DNA from: Channa striata
Lineage: Eukaryota > Chordata > Actinopteri > Anabantiformes > Channidae
DNA: 64,000 nucleotides
Reading direction: 5' to 3'
Assembly (NCBI GenBank): GCA_033026295.1
Contig: CM065181.1
Location: 22,653,588-22,717,587, forward strand
In this document: piece by piece, positions 45,431-57,128 of the stretch
How the letters are laid out: every line of letters starts with the position of its first letter
Position numbering within the stretch: position 1 is the first letter of the stretch
Notes under the pieces: model-generated
Databases searched by the model: none
What the model was told of the DNA's origin: nothing
Seen by the model: only the letters and a program-made list of their open reading frames with translations
Made by a program: the position numbers and the translations under genes

Positions 45431-46862
45431 CTCGTGCAAAGACAAAAGGGTGGATGCACTGGGAGTTTGGATAAAAATGGTCTGAAGGTTTTCAATTCCT
45501 CTTTGACCTTAGTAACCATAGCAACAGATTGGCATCACTGATGAACCGTAAAAACAGACGGTTTCAGGACTAAAGATAAAAAGTTAAGTGTCATTTTACT
45601 CTGAAGTTGTATCAACATTTAATGCTGTGATTAAGTCGTTCACTAAACTAAAAAAGACCAAACTGACACTTGCAGACTGTCATTAGACCAACGTGAAAAC
45701 TAAAATACGACCAGATTCAAAGATCATTTGCAAACAGCTGTAAATAAATATGTTTATCCACATTTTCCATCTGCTTTTTGTAGTGGACTGTGACGCCCTC
45801 TGACCTCTGTGGGTGGAGCTTGTTTGTTACAGGTAACTGGTGGCATTTTCAGGGTCGGCACCAGTTTGGAATGGACGGGTTATCAGTTGTGATGGGGGCA
45901 TCTTACTTTTTATTTTTGTGTAATTGTATTGTTGTTATCATTATTATTTGACATTTTACATGAAAGATAAATTAACTGCAATGGACAGTGAATAGCTGTA
46001 AATAAAGATGGTAAATAAAAACCATCTGTACACACAGGCATCCACACGCTACAGTAACGTCCAACATAACCATGTACATGAACAAAGATGCACAGCAGGG
46101 GATCAGATCACATCGTTGACCGTTGCACATAATCATACAGACAGACAGTATGTGCTCTGGTCCACAAAAGTGTGAATTGTACAAAGCAGGACATAAATGT
46201 GGCACATACTGTAGTTGGATTTATGGACTCACCATTAGAAGTTGCTCAATCTCCTCGACATGACGTTTCCTTCCATTTCACACTTTTCGTCTTAGATCAT
46301 GTTCAGACCCTTGAGTGTGTGAACCACCTGACACCTCCAGCTAACTACAAGCTCAAGCTTGGAATAACATGGATTGGATGGTCAGATAATGTGGATATAG
46401 TTCATTTAATTGGCTGGACAGAGTGTCATTTGATCTCTAAGTACATATTATCAGCATTTTCGGTTTTGTGTTTAATCAGACAACGTTGAGTATTGCACGA
46501 CCAAAATTTATGAGGGAGTTAAATTTATGGCTGTAAAAGAATTTCCAGTTTTTTCAACTGAGGGGACACGATACCTGATTTGGAAGTTAATGCGTCCATT
46601 AGGGTGACATCGTGTAATTTTCTCCACCAGCTCTAATTGTAAAAGACAAAGAAAAGGAGAAATAATGAAAACAAACCTAAGAATTTATATATAAAAATGA
46701 TCGTGTGGAAGAAATGATGCCTGTAATTAATTTAAATTAAAAGCCTGGAGAGTCTTAAAGAAATGACTGAGGTGGAAGCTTATATAATGGTTCAGGGCAC
46801 TGCTGCACTGATGGGAAACACCCTGATCCACAGAGGACAGATCCAGCTGAGTGACTGTGTGT

Positions 46863-46870
46863 GTTTGCAT
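46863..46870 (+). promoter_or_regulatory. V B5 octamer variant
   Basis: GTTTGCAT, 94 bp before the leader ATG. Confidence 0.65.
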
Positions 46871-46963
46871 ACGTGTCCTGCCTCTGTCTCCCAGCTGTTA
46901 AGAGACCAGTGTTGATCAGGGTCTGTCCAGGCCTTTCAGAGCCACTGACACGCCGGCAGCACA

Positions 46964-47498
46964 ATGATGATGTCTCTGAGTCTACTGCTGTCCACCCTGG
47001 GGCTCCTTGTTCAGGGTGAGACTCTCTGGGGATGAAACCAGCTTCACCACAATGATGGAGAAACACTGAAAGAAGCAGCATTGACCTTCTTCCATCTATT
47101 GTCCATGTTCAACAAATGATGCTGATCGTCTTTGTCCAAGCTGGATTTGTCTCAATAACCCTTCTCCTCTTTTTCCTGGTTTCCAGGTTCATCGGGACAA
47201 ATCACTGTGACTCAGTCTCCTGGATCTCAGTCTGTTGCTCCAGGACAGACTGTCAACATCAGATGTAAAGCCAGTTCAAGTGTTAGTAGCTACCTGCACT
47301 GGTACCTTCAGAAACCTGGAGAAGCTCCTAAACTCCTGATTTATCGCGCTACAAACCGTCAGCCTGGAGTTTCTGATCGTTTCAGTGGAAGTGGATCTGG
47401 GACTGACTTCACTCTGACCATCAGTAGAGTTCAGGGTGAAGATGCAGGAGTTTATTACTGTCAGAGTTGTCACAACATCAATAGCAAAGATGTGTTTA
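46964..47498 (+). CDS. Hybrid V segment B5: family B body, family A CDR3 and RSS
   Basis: Leader 46964-47015 and V exon 47187-47498. Leader, intron and V domain are family B (GQTVNIRCKASSS, YLHWYLQKPGEAPKL, RATNRQP, GSGSGTDFTLT). After GVYYCQ the sequence becomes family A: SCHNINSKDVFT, then an A-type spacer and A-type 3' flank ('cagtcagactgaacagaaac'). The switch falls in GTTTATTACTGTCAG, common to both families. CDR3 also contains an extra Cys. Open, with octamer, splice sites and RSS intact, so it could rearrange. Upstream it matches B3, downstream A8. Confidence 0.93.
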
Positions 47499-47526
47499 CA
47501 CAGTGAAAAAGCGTCGTACAAAAACC
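47499..47526 (+). other. V B5 RSS (A-type), 12-bp spacer
   Basis: CACAGTG, AAAAAGCGTCGT, ACAAAAACC. This spacer is the A-family one. Confidence 0.95.
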
Positions 47527-48110
47527 TCCCTCAGTCAGACTGAACAGAAACTGAACTGATGCTGCAGCTGGAAGCTACTGCAGAGACTGAAACACTTCAC
47601 TGAATGTGCACAAACACACGTTGATGGTTAAGCATCAGTCACTGTGTCTCTTAAGATAAAAATTAATATAAAGTAATAGGAACAACATACACAGCTCTAG
47701 AACAACTTGGGGCTCAGCATTAAATGACATTTTTAGTTGAAAAGAAGTGGAAACTGAAGAACTGACCCTGTGAATAGTGAACAATCTCCTCTATCCCTAA
47801 ATCCTCAACTTTAAAAAATATCAGCTTGTACGTCAGTAACATTCTGCTACATATTATAAAATTCTCTTTTTTATTTTAACATTTATTACATCTTAAATAT
47901 TAAATAACATTTTTTGGATACTTCCTCTGTTTTTCATTTTCAGAAAAGCTTTGACTTTGTTTGAATCCTCATTTCACCAAACTGTAGAACAGGTACAAGT
48001 CAAACATTTCCCGAACATGAAATAAGTAACACGTCCCTTGAAATGATTGTTTCTCAGGTTGAATTTCCTGATACAGTGCAGAGGACAGATCCAGCTGAGT
48101 GACTGTTTGT

Positions 48111-48118
48111 GTTTGCAT
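48111..48118 (+). promoter_or_regulatory. V B6 octamer variant
   Basis: GTTTGCAT, 94 bp before the leader ATG. Confidence 0.65.
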
Positions 48119-48211
48119 ATGTGTCCTGCCTCTGTCTCCCAGCTGTTAAGAGACCAGTGTTGATCAGGGTCTGTCCAGGCCTTTCAGAGCCACTGACACG
48201 CCGGCAGCACA

Positions 48212-48734
48212 ATGATGATGTCTCTGAGTCTACTGCTGTCCACCCTGGGGCTCCTTGTTCAGGGTGAGACTCTCTTGGGGTGAAACCAGCTTCACCACAA
48301 TGATGGAGAAACACTGAAACAAGCAGCATTGACCTTCTTCCATCTATTGTCCATGTTCAACAAATGATGCTGATCGTCTTTGTCCAAGCTGGATTTGTCT
48401 CAATAACCCTTCTCCTCTTTTTCATGGTTTCCAGGTTCATCAGGACAAATCACTGTGACTCAGTCTCCTGGATCTCAGTCTGTTTCTCCAGGACAGACTG
48501 TCACCATCAGATGTAAAACCAATAGAGGTATAGGTGATGACATGAACTGGTACCTTCAGAAACCTGGAGAAGCTCCAAAACTTCTCATTGCCGATACTAC
48601 AATCCGTCAGTCTGGAGTTCCAGATCGTTTCAGTGCAAGTTATTCTGGGACTGACTTCACTCTGACCATCAGTAGAGTTCAGGGTGAAGATGCAGGAGTT
48701 TATTACTGTCAGCAGGGTAACAGCTTCCCGTTCA
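48212..48734 (+). CDS. Ig light-chain V segment B6
   Basis: Leader 48212-48263, V exon 48435-48734, open. CDR1 RGIGDDMN (after IRCKTN), CDR2 DTTIRQS, framework 3 RFSASYSGTDFTLT, CDR3 QQGNSFPFT. Framework 2 reads PKLLIA instead of PKLLIY. Both cysteines and Trp are present. The most divergent CDR1 of the B genes. Apparently functional. Confidence 0.93.
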
Positions 48735-48762
48735 CACAGTGAAATATGGTCGTACAAAAACC
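48735..48762 (+). other. V B6 RSS, 12-bp spacer
   Basis: CACAGTG, AAATATGGTCGT, ACAAAAACC. Confidence 0.95.
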
Positions 48763-50011
48763 TCCCTCAGATAAAGAGGAACTGATGTGACTCAACAGCT
48801 GCATGAAACTAAAACACCAGGGGTTTTTAAGACAGAACATAACAAATAAATGAACAATGGGTGTTAAGAAAATTATGTATTTCTTTATTGTACGTATTTT
48901 GTTAAAATTAAAATTAAAACTTTGTTTTAATTCTTGTTGAACTCTCACTTATAATGACGGTTTTCTCTAACAACGAAACAATGACATGTAACTACAAAAT
49001 TATTTGTGGAATTAATGACAGATCTGCATTATTGTCCAAAACGTAAAGTTAAAAATCACAACTCCACACATAACAAAATTAATTTGATTTAGAAAATTAA
49101 ATATAGATACATTTAAAAAAGTTTTGACACATAACAGGGTTCTCCAGAAAACTCAGACTCATTACATCAAAACAGACATAAGAAATAAAAAAGTGGCCTG
49201 ACAACGTTTATTTCCATTTGTATTCAATGAAGTTAAATGCACATATTGTAAAAAATCAATATCATATTCTTGTTTTGTGTTTGTTCCCATCAGCTGTGCT
49301 ACAGGTATTAGTCAGGTACACAGCAGAAGGATAAAGGTGTAAAAAAAACCCTGAAAAGTTTCACTCTCTGAAAATGTCTCCAGCCTTTCTACTTACATAC
49401 TGTCACTGAAAACATTGATCAGTGTCAGTGTTGAAGACACTAACAACCAAGACACATTTCTCTGACACGTATAACTGAGTTTGTTTTAATCAGTTCTTTA
49501 ATCAGCATAAATCTTAAATCCACTCATATTGTCACTTGATGCTGATGATATCAAGTTTTCTAATTGTGAAAATATGTCTTTGTTTTGTTCAGAGACAAGA
49601 AAGATCTTTCCAACGTACGTCATCTTACACTGAAGTGGTATAAATTGGTGTATTCCTTAATTTTATTAAAGCCTAAAACTAACTTTCTGTGACAAATTGT
49701 CTTCTGTGCTTCACTTCCTCTTTGGAATTTTGTAACCATGGGGACAGACAGGCATCACTGAAGAAACAGGAAAACAGAAGGTTTGATGACTAAAGATAAA
49801 CTGTTCCTGAAGTGCCATTTTGTTTTAAACAAGTATCACTTCTTAATCCTGTAAACGACTTATAAGTTTAAAAAGAAAAAAAATGAATAGAAGCAGTAGA
49901 ATTGTTGTTTGACAGTATAATAAATTATATTTTATCGAAAGACTTCAGTATCAACAGGGGCCCTGCACTTAAACATAATTATTAAATACAATAAAATACA
50001 GGATATGTAGA
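48763..50011. other. Decayed intergenic DNA
   Basis: AT-rich. The part near 49720-49830 ('gtaaccatggggacagacaggcatcactg') resembles the intron beside second-type C relics, so an old J-C unit probably stood here. No C exon is readable. Confidence 0.45.
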
Positions 50012-50088
50012 ATGTTCTAGTTTAAAGGTGAAAAGTACTAAACATGTACTGCAGTAAAGAAAAGTCACTGAGTCGTCGTATAAAACCC
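50012..50088 (-). pseudogene. Probable J relic with decayed 23-RSS
   Basis: On +, TGCAGTA (50050-50056), a 23-bp spacer including CACTGAGTCGTCGT, and ATAAAACCC (50080-50088). The adjoining 38 bp read YMFSTFHL with a stop, aligning with the YMFSAE relics at 10192 and 32456. Confidence 0.5.
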
Positions 50089-50439
50089 TCTTATTGTAGA
50101 GACACACGACTCTGACTTTGATAGAAACAAACTGGTAGATGTTTGTACATATTGTCAGCTGATATAAAACCATATTGTCACAAATTTCTGAAATGTACAT
50201 CTTTGACCTTTGAGTACACTGTGCAGTAAATTTCTGTTTGATTTTTAAGATTTGAAAGAAAAAAGGTTGCCTTTCTTCGGAATGCTGATTTTTTAAGTGT
50301 CATGTATACGGGAAAGCTGGTTTCCATGACCGGGCCAGGGGATTAAGAAAACCTGCTGTTCCGAGGTAGATTTGTGGTGGAGAACGCAGATGTTCATGTA
50401 TAGTCATGTGTACATGTAACTGTGTCTCTGCGCATGCCC

Positions 50440-50640
50440 TTAACAACGGACTTTACACTGCTTCTTATTTACCCATTAACACTCACAATCCCAATCACAT
50501 TCATACACCGATGGGGAACAATCACTGGGAGCAGCTAAGCAGGGCTAAGCAGGGGTTTAGTGTCTTGCTTAAGCACACTTAAACGTGTGACGAGAGGAAC
50601 CGGGAATTGCAGCTGGATTACAATAAATTCCTGTTTACAG
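50440..50640. repeat. SINE-like repeat fragment
   Basis: 'cttatttacccattaacac', 'cactgggagcagctaagc', 'tagtgtcttgcttaagcac', 'gaggaaccgggaattg'. Same family as 15106-15345. Confidence 0.6.
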
Positions 50641-51371
50641 TAAGTTTACAGTATTGACACAGACTTGTACTCGCACAGGTAGACACACTGGTCTTTACAC
50701 AAGCTGGTTTTCAAACAAAAAGGTCTGACGCTTCAGCAAAACAGGTGCCTTAAATATGGTCTTAATTGGGTACAGCTGAAACCACCCCCTTGTTGAAACC
50801 AAACTAATTAGTGTGCCTTTGTTAGGTCAAAGGTGTGAATGCTCAGTGATTACTAAGCTAAAACTACCACCAACAACAGATCAAATATCCACTTCAAAGC
50901 TCTTTACTCATAAATAATTCCAATTAGTGCGAGAGGTAGAGCTCAGAGTTCGAGTTTTCAGATATGGTCAATATTTCCAAAAATCACTGAACCAGAGGCT
51001 TTGACAGAGCAGACAGAAGGAGACTGATATATTCAGACAACACAGTCAGAAAGGCTGGAAAGTCTGTGTAGGAGAGCAGACAATCTGGTAAATTATTGTA
51101 TCAAACATGGAGGTTTTATAGGGAACGAGGACGGTCCAGGAAAAAATGATCACGAAAGAGGAAGTGAAACTGTTGTCTATAGCAGTAAAATAAATTACAC
51201 CTAAAGTTACAGCTATAAACACCGACTGTAGCCACTGTGTTACAGCAACATCAAAAAACAATCACGAATATATTATAAAACCATTAGGTAATAAAGGGTT
51301 TGATTTGTTGATGTCCATTAAGGAACAGCCTGATCAGATTGATCCAGATCCTTGTTGGAGTCGGTGTGATC

Positions 51372-51433
51372 ATTTGCATGGAGACACTTTGCATCAGCAG
51401 CACCATGCTCCAGTGCTCAGGGAGACATTATAA
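51372..51433 (+). promoter_or_regulatory. V A10 promoter
   Basis: ATTTGCAT at 51372-51379, a second TTTGCAT near 51387, and ATTATAAT near 51427 in place of TTTATAG. Confidence 0.8.
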
Positions 51434-51512
51434 TCCTGAGAGTTGGACACTGGATGACTGACAGCTGTCCTTCATGACAACAGAAGCCACAGGAATTGTC
51501 CTCATCCAAAAC

Positions 51513-51995
51513 ATGACTCTGATCTCCGTCCTCATCTGGACTCTCCTCTGCTGCTGCTTCACAGGTAATTTCCAGACAAACCAACTGGTCTCTTTTATCA
51601 ACATCCGTCTCTCTGAAATGAAGCCCACAAAACCATGATGCTGCTTGATGTTTTTGTCTCCACAGAGTCCAGAGGTCAGGTCACAGTGACTCAGCCTGGA
51701 GCAGTGAGATCTGCTCTGGGAGGAAATGTAAACATTAACTGTAAGACCAGTCATCCAGTTGATAATGACTGTCGTAGCAGCTACCCATGTTTATCCTGGT
51801 ATCAACAAAAAGAGGGTAAGGCTCCAAAACTCCTCATTTACCGCACTAGCAGTCGAGCATCAGGGATTCCAGCTCGTTTTTCAGGCAGTGGATCAAACTC
51901 TGACTTCACTCTGACCATCAATGGAGTCCAGACTGAAGATGCAGCAGTTTATTACTGTCAGAGTCAACACTACATCAACCCTCAGTATGTGTTCA
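51513..51995 (+). CDS. Ig light-chain V segment A10, divergent, CDR1 Cys pair
   Basis: Leader 51513-51564 (donor GTAATT), V exon 51666-51995, open. The V domain starts ESRGQVTVTQPG. CDR1 is long and has two extra cysteines (HPVDNDCRSSYPCLS), followed by WYQQKEGKAPKLLIY. CDR2 RTSSRAS, CDR3 QSQHYINPQYVFT. The canonical cysteines and Trp are kept, so a third disulfide or CDR1 loop bridge is possible. The most diverged A gene; its flanks match none of the duplicated blocks. Confidence 0.92.
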
Positions 51996-52023
51996 CACAG
52001 TAAAAAGTCGTTGTACAAAAACC
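51996..52023 (+). other. V A10 RSS with mutated heptamer
   Basis: Heptamer CACAGTA (last base changed), 12-bp spacer AAAAGTCGTTGT, ACAAAAACC. The first four heptamer bases, the most critical ones, are intact. Confidence 0.9.
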
Positions 52024-52224
52024 TCCCTCAGTCAGACTGAACAGAAACTGAACTGATGCTGCAGCTGGAAGCTACTGCAGAGACTGACACACTTCACTGA
52101 ATGTGCACAAACACCAGCTCATATTTAAACTCTATACACATCAGTCACGCAAGAACAACATCTTTACACATTTTATTTTGCATTTCCACAACATATTTTT
52201 AACACAAGGCTTCAGAACAAGTTG

Positions 52225-53327
52225 ACGAGGCTGCTGCTATTAATGAGAGTTCTCAAACTGAAAGAGACACCAGGGTGGGTGATAGGGGTTTGGAGGAGGG
52301 TTCAAAGCAGGCCGAACCAGACCCCCTCAAAAACAGGATCAGAACCAGGTGCCGGGCCAGTGCAGTCGACGGCCCCTTGGAGACCAGATCAGACAAGACC
52401 ACTGGTGAATGTGAGGGTGAGGTATGAGCAGATGCCAGTACCGGGAGCTTGCACAGAGGCAGACAGGGCAGAAACACTGACGTCAGCCAACCATGAAACT
52501 GGAACATAAGTTTAGTAGAGTCGGGCACACCAGAAGCGGCAGAATCAGGGCAGAAAGTGTACCTCCTGAAAGCTCTCACACCTTCCAGGACCTGGTGTGT
52601 CCCAGGCCGATCCAACAACCAGGGCCTGGATTTAAAAAGGTCCTCCAGCTGGCTTTCTGCCGCACAGCGAACCTCAAGGTCCCCTGGGGTCACTGTAGTC
52701 TCCCAAACTCTTAACAGTAACTGACCAGCAATAACAGGACATTGCTGATGTTGGGTGGAGTCCAAAGCAAATTTAGCTGGTAGCAGGGAAAGAAAATTTT
52801 TCTCAGTAATACAGTTTACTCAGGAGATTTCTGGTTGGGAGGTTGAAGGCTAGGAGACCTAGTGTGGCGGGGCTTACGGCGTCTGGCTGGTCAATTCCTG
52901 TGTGTGGAGGTGGTGTTGGGCTGTGGCTCAGAAACAATAGAAACAGAGATGAGGAGATGAGTAGGCCGGAGCAGGAATTGGAGCAGATGTAGGAGGTGGT
53001 GATTCTGTCACACCGAAACTGGGTAGAGGGCAGAATCTGGCGTATTGTTGGCAGACTCAATCACAGGAGGAAGCAGGGTGTCAGATGATCACAACGCAGG
53101 AATTGGAGCTGGACGAGTCAGATGCAGGATGAGGGACAGCAGCAAGAGCAGGAACAGAACCAGCCGAGGTGTCAGCTGACTCAGGGGCAGGAGGACAGGT
53201 GACTGTGGTTGGGACTGGTGTGCATGTAGTCTGAGATTTTGACTTTGTTGTGTCTAAGGCCTTTGTAAAAATAAGGATCTATCTAATGTTGTGGGCGGTT
53301 GGCAAGACGGGAACCCTTATAACTACT
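52225..53327. other. GC-rich stretch of unknown origin
   Basis: Base composition is clearly higher in G and C than its surroundings. The - strand frame 52253-52765 (170 codons) contains WETTVTPGDLEVRCAAESQ and is partly mirrored by + frames. I recognise no domain. It looks like foreign, probably retroelement-derived, DNA between A10 and a broken V. Confidence 0.4.
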
Positions 53328-53445
53328 AACATCAGATGTAAAACCAGTACAAGTGTAGGCACGTGCCTCAGCTGGTACCTTCAGAAACCTGGAGAAGCTC
53401 ATAAACTCTTGATTTATCTAGCTTCAACTCGACAGTTCCTGATCG
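53328..53445 (+). pseudogene. V fragment B7
   Basis: Starts at IRCKTSTSVGTCLSWYLQKP, goes on through AHKLLIYLASTRQ, then loses a few bases and stops at LIA where the duplicated block begins. Leader, framework 1, most of framework 3, CDR3 and RSS are missing. Confidence 0.85.
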
Positions 53446-53449
53446 CTCC

Positions 53450-54795
53450 GTGGATTAAACACAGTCGTGACCCGTCGCGTCTTTAGTGAAGACATCCGTT
53501 AAATACAAAGTCATGGTGGAAAAGGTGACGCCAACACGAGGCTTCTGATGTCACTACACGTCAGCTGGAGTCAGATGTTGGCAAACCTGGAATCCAGTCT
53601 GCGGTTTAGAACCTCTTTGACTGATCAAACCCCTCAAACAGTGTCAGTGTCTCTTCACAGGCAGCATCAGCTGATGTGAACCAGGTCTCAGTGGATCTCA
53701 CCACTGTGGTACGTTTGCCCAGTTCAGTACTTTGCAGTAGCAGTGGGTGATGTCTCAGATATATTCGATGTAGCGCAACTTGTTCTCTGTAGGATGTAGT
53801 AAGTCAGTATAAGTCACATGCTGAGTACAAACTGTCCATTTACACTCAGTCATTCAGCAGATGCTTTAATCCAAAGTGACTCACCAGGAACTCGCACAGA
53901 CGGAGAACAACTTTGCACCATCTGAGCTACAGCCACCAGCGTGAAGTAAAGTCTTTCCCTTCAGTCCATGTCACAGACTCGTGTTGGGCTCCACACGTTC
54001 TGGGAGCGCTTGTTTTTGGAACATTACGTCCCCACTTCACGACCAATTCTGACACAGAGATCTCAAACAAACTCACCGTTAAGTGAGTGTGACGTCACTT
54101 TACATATTCCTACATCTGTTCACTGGACATGAAGTCCACAGCTCCTACATGTCTCCACGCTGCACGTTTGACCAACATCACGGCCTAATGCACTTACAGT
54201 AATGTCGGGTTTTCAGAGCGAACAACTTTAATATTTCAGAGTAAATGAAAAGACGAGGACACAAACTCAGGGTGCTACATGGACGAAGTAACATAGAGAC
54301 AACAAACAAATACTGTGTCGCTTATTTTTACTGCTTCTGTTGTGAAGCAGCTCACTGTCAGTAAAGTTAATCAACGAGTTTAAGCGGTAACCGGACAAAT
54401 GAAACCAGTTGTCGGTGTGTTTGTTGTCTTCATGTTGGTGGGAAACAGGCTTCGAAACTGCTGGATGTGCCAAAGATTGTACACGAGAGAGAGGTATCAC
54501 TCTGTAACAACTCTGAACAACCAGAGTGGACTGAGTGACCCTGTGGTCCCAAATACTCTCACTGCTGAGTGAGACCTCGTCTCTGGTAAAACCATCAGCT
54601 GATCGATTTAAATGTGCAGCTGTGTTCATATGTAAATACAAACAAATAACACACAATCGATATTTACATGAGCATATCGCAATATAACCTAAAAATTTGG
54701 ATTTTGTTTTTAGCCCCTTTCGTGCCGCTCCACAGTGCAGACAGAAATAAATGTTCTCTCTGACACATAACGCATCACGGCTACCTGCTGCACAC
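53450..54795. repeat. Duplicated non-coding block, copy 2
   Basis: Matches 23770-25180 from 'aaacacagtcgtgaccc' to 'ctacctgctgcaca'. Lacks a short AT piece near 54328 relative to copy 1. Confidence 0.8.
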
Positions 54796-55712
54796 GTCTA
54801 GTTTTAATTTACAGAATGGAACACAAGCATGTGCTTCATCACACGGTCAAACTTCAGGAGTTAAAACAGGGAATTTTAAGTTTTTCTGGAGAGTACAGGG
54901 GTGTCACAGTTCATTTACATTCAGTTCTTCACTTCCTGTTTAATGTTTTCCTTTTTAACTTTCAGCTTGTCCTCTGTCTTCCTTTTGTTCCCGCTTCACA
55001 CCACAGAACTTTGTCACACCCCATTTTTTGGTAACATATCGGTCATCACCTTCAGCTTGTCCCCCCTCCCACCTTCACCAAATACTAGAACGTTTTCAAC
55101 CCTCATGTTCACACAGTCTGATTCATGTCTGCTTAACCTCATGTACTGGACTGTATGTTCATCTCTGTCCTCATTGGTCATATGGACCATGGTACATCAC
55201 GAGTCTCTTTAAAGCGCCGTCTGTCCCATAAATATGTTTTAATCATTATTTAGATTTACTGTAAATCAGAGAACGTCAAAGAATAAGAGCAGAGTAACTG
55301 GATTAGTCTTTATTTTACTGATCCTGAAAACTCTTTAAATGCTCAGCAGATTTATGTCACTAAAAGAACAAATAATAGTCAGTTTAAAGACTCTTCACGC
55401 TTTACAATGTCATCAACAAATACTTATAAACTCTCATATATATGAGATGTAAGTTAACATGGGAGAAAGTTTGATCCAACTGAATTTAAATGACTGAGAC
55501 AGTCTCAGGATCATTTTTTATGTATAAAATAAAGGCAGAAGCAGAATTTATTTGATGAGCAGATTTTTATTGTCTGGAGACATTGAAATTATAAACGTTA
55601 TCAACAACTATTGAACATTTGACAAATAGAAGAAAAGGGACAAAGAGTCAGAGAGAACAGAGTTGGAACCATTTGAAAGAATAATCAGTTTCAGAGGAAA
55701 AAACTAATCAGA
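54796..55712. other. C 3' flank with a private insertion
   Basis: From about 54915 it matches the 3' flank of C copies 1 and 2. About 190 bp near 55020-55210 (starting 'tggtaacatatcggtc') are absent from the others and unidentified. AATAAA signals for the C gene lie at 55571-55566 and 55552-55547. Confidence 0.5.
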
Positions 55713-56044
55713 TCAGGACTGGGGACACTGGTCTCTCGTCAGTGTCTCCCTGACGGGAGACTGGGAGCCCTGAGTGGCCTCACAGGTCACAGAGCCTGCA
55801 TTCGTCCACTGGTCTACAGGGATCTTCAGGGTGCTGCTCCAGCTGTAGCGTCCGTCCTTGTCCAGCACCCCGGGACTCCTGGTCTCCTCCCAGCTGCCGC
55901 TGCTGCTGCTGCTGCCGTCCACCTTCCAGGACAGAGTCCAGCCTGAGGGGAAGCCCTTGTTGGCCAGACACATGAGCGTGACCTTGTCCTTCTTCTGTTC
56001 CAAACTGGACGGGGGCAGAACAGTCAGTGTGGGACGGGCATCAC
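55713..56044 (-). CDS. Ig light-chain C exon, copy 3, intact
   Basis: A complete domain from acceptor 56045-56046 to TGA 55713-55715. It starts DARPTLTVLPPSS; both cysteines and Trp are present; the tail is DQCPQS. Differences from the other intact copies include IPVDQW for IPADQW and SPVRETL for SPVTETL. Spliced to J 57052. Confidence 0.95.
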
Positions 56045-56719
56045 CTACAATAGGAGACAACAATCAGAGGACACAGCTGTCAATCAGGCAGCAGACAGTT
56101 GGACACTTTTACTGTGTGAGATTTTGTCCTTGAAGGAGTTTCTGTCAGATGGTCTTTCTGCTCCACCAGTCACTGACTCACACATTGTTTCACTTCCCTT
56201 AAGAAACCTCTCATGCAGATCAGGACAGAGACAAACATCAGACACTTTGACCTGAAATATGTCACATAAAACTGTTTTGTCCAAATCAGGACAAATCTTC
56301 ACTCTACACGAGTTTAAACATAAAGACAAAAATCAAATGTTCTTCACGTGGATTTCAGTCCCAATCCAACAGAATAAACAAAGAACAAGAAATACAATAA
56401 AGTCACGAGAGATTAGTCACAGTTTCAAACATCAGTAGTTATCGTTACTCTGTTCTAATTTAGTGGAAACAAGTCCAGATTAAAGAGATTCTCAAACAGT
56501 TTTCAATGTGGTGGTAAATGAAAACGTTTAGAAATATTTAGACAGTTGGATTAAAGGAGTTTAAATGTGACCCTGACAGGAACATGGAAAGACAAGTTTA
56601 GTAAAACTGCTCTGAGTTCAGCTCCATGATGAAGGTGGGGGAATAAAAACACAGATACTGAATCTGTTCTAAGTCAAACAAGATCGTTTCAAACTCGACT
56701 TTACAATTATTTATTTAGT

Positions 56720-56758
56720 GTCAGTGACACAAAGTGACTGAGTCGTCGTACAAAAACC
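56720..56758 (-). other. Orphan 23-spacer RSS in the J-C intron, copy 3
   Basis: GTCAGTG, 23 bp, ACAAAAACC as read on +. Same as 1904 and 39938. Confidence 0.7.
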
Positions 56759-57051
56759 TCTGACTGTACAGAGACACGACTCTCTGACTTTGACAAACTG
56801 AACTAAAGCTGCAACATCTCAACATGTCACTTCACCAATAAAGTCACATTTACTGGTTTATCCACTAGATTAATATTTTATATTTATTACAAACAGTTTT
56901 TAAATTCCTGCTTCTAAAGCAGACGTTGTCTCTTATTATATTAAACATATTTTGTATCAAATAACATGGAAATGAAACTATTTGACCTGAAACACTGAAT
57001 AACAAAGAAAAAAGCTGCTGAAATAAATTTATTTTTAAACATTTCACTTAC

Positions 57052-57089
57052 TTCCAACATCCAGTCTGGTTCCTCCACCGAACGTGAGC
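57052..57089 (-). CDS. Ig light-chain J segment, copy 3
   Basis: LTFGGGTRLDVG with a GTAAGTG donor. Identical to the J segments at 2237 and 40270. Confidence 0.95.
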
Positions 57090-57128
57090 CACAGTGATAC
57101 AAAGTGACTGAGCCGTCGTACAAAAACC
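57090..57128 (-). other. J recombination signal, 23-bp spacer, copy 3
   Basis: CACAGTG, 23 bp, ACAAAAACC. Same spacer as copy 1. Confidence 0.95.
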
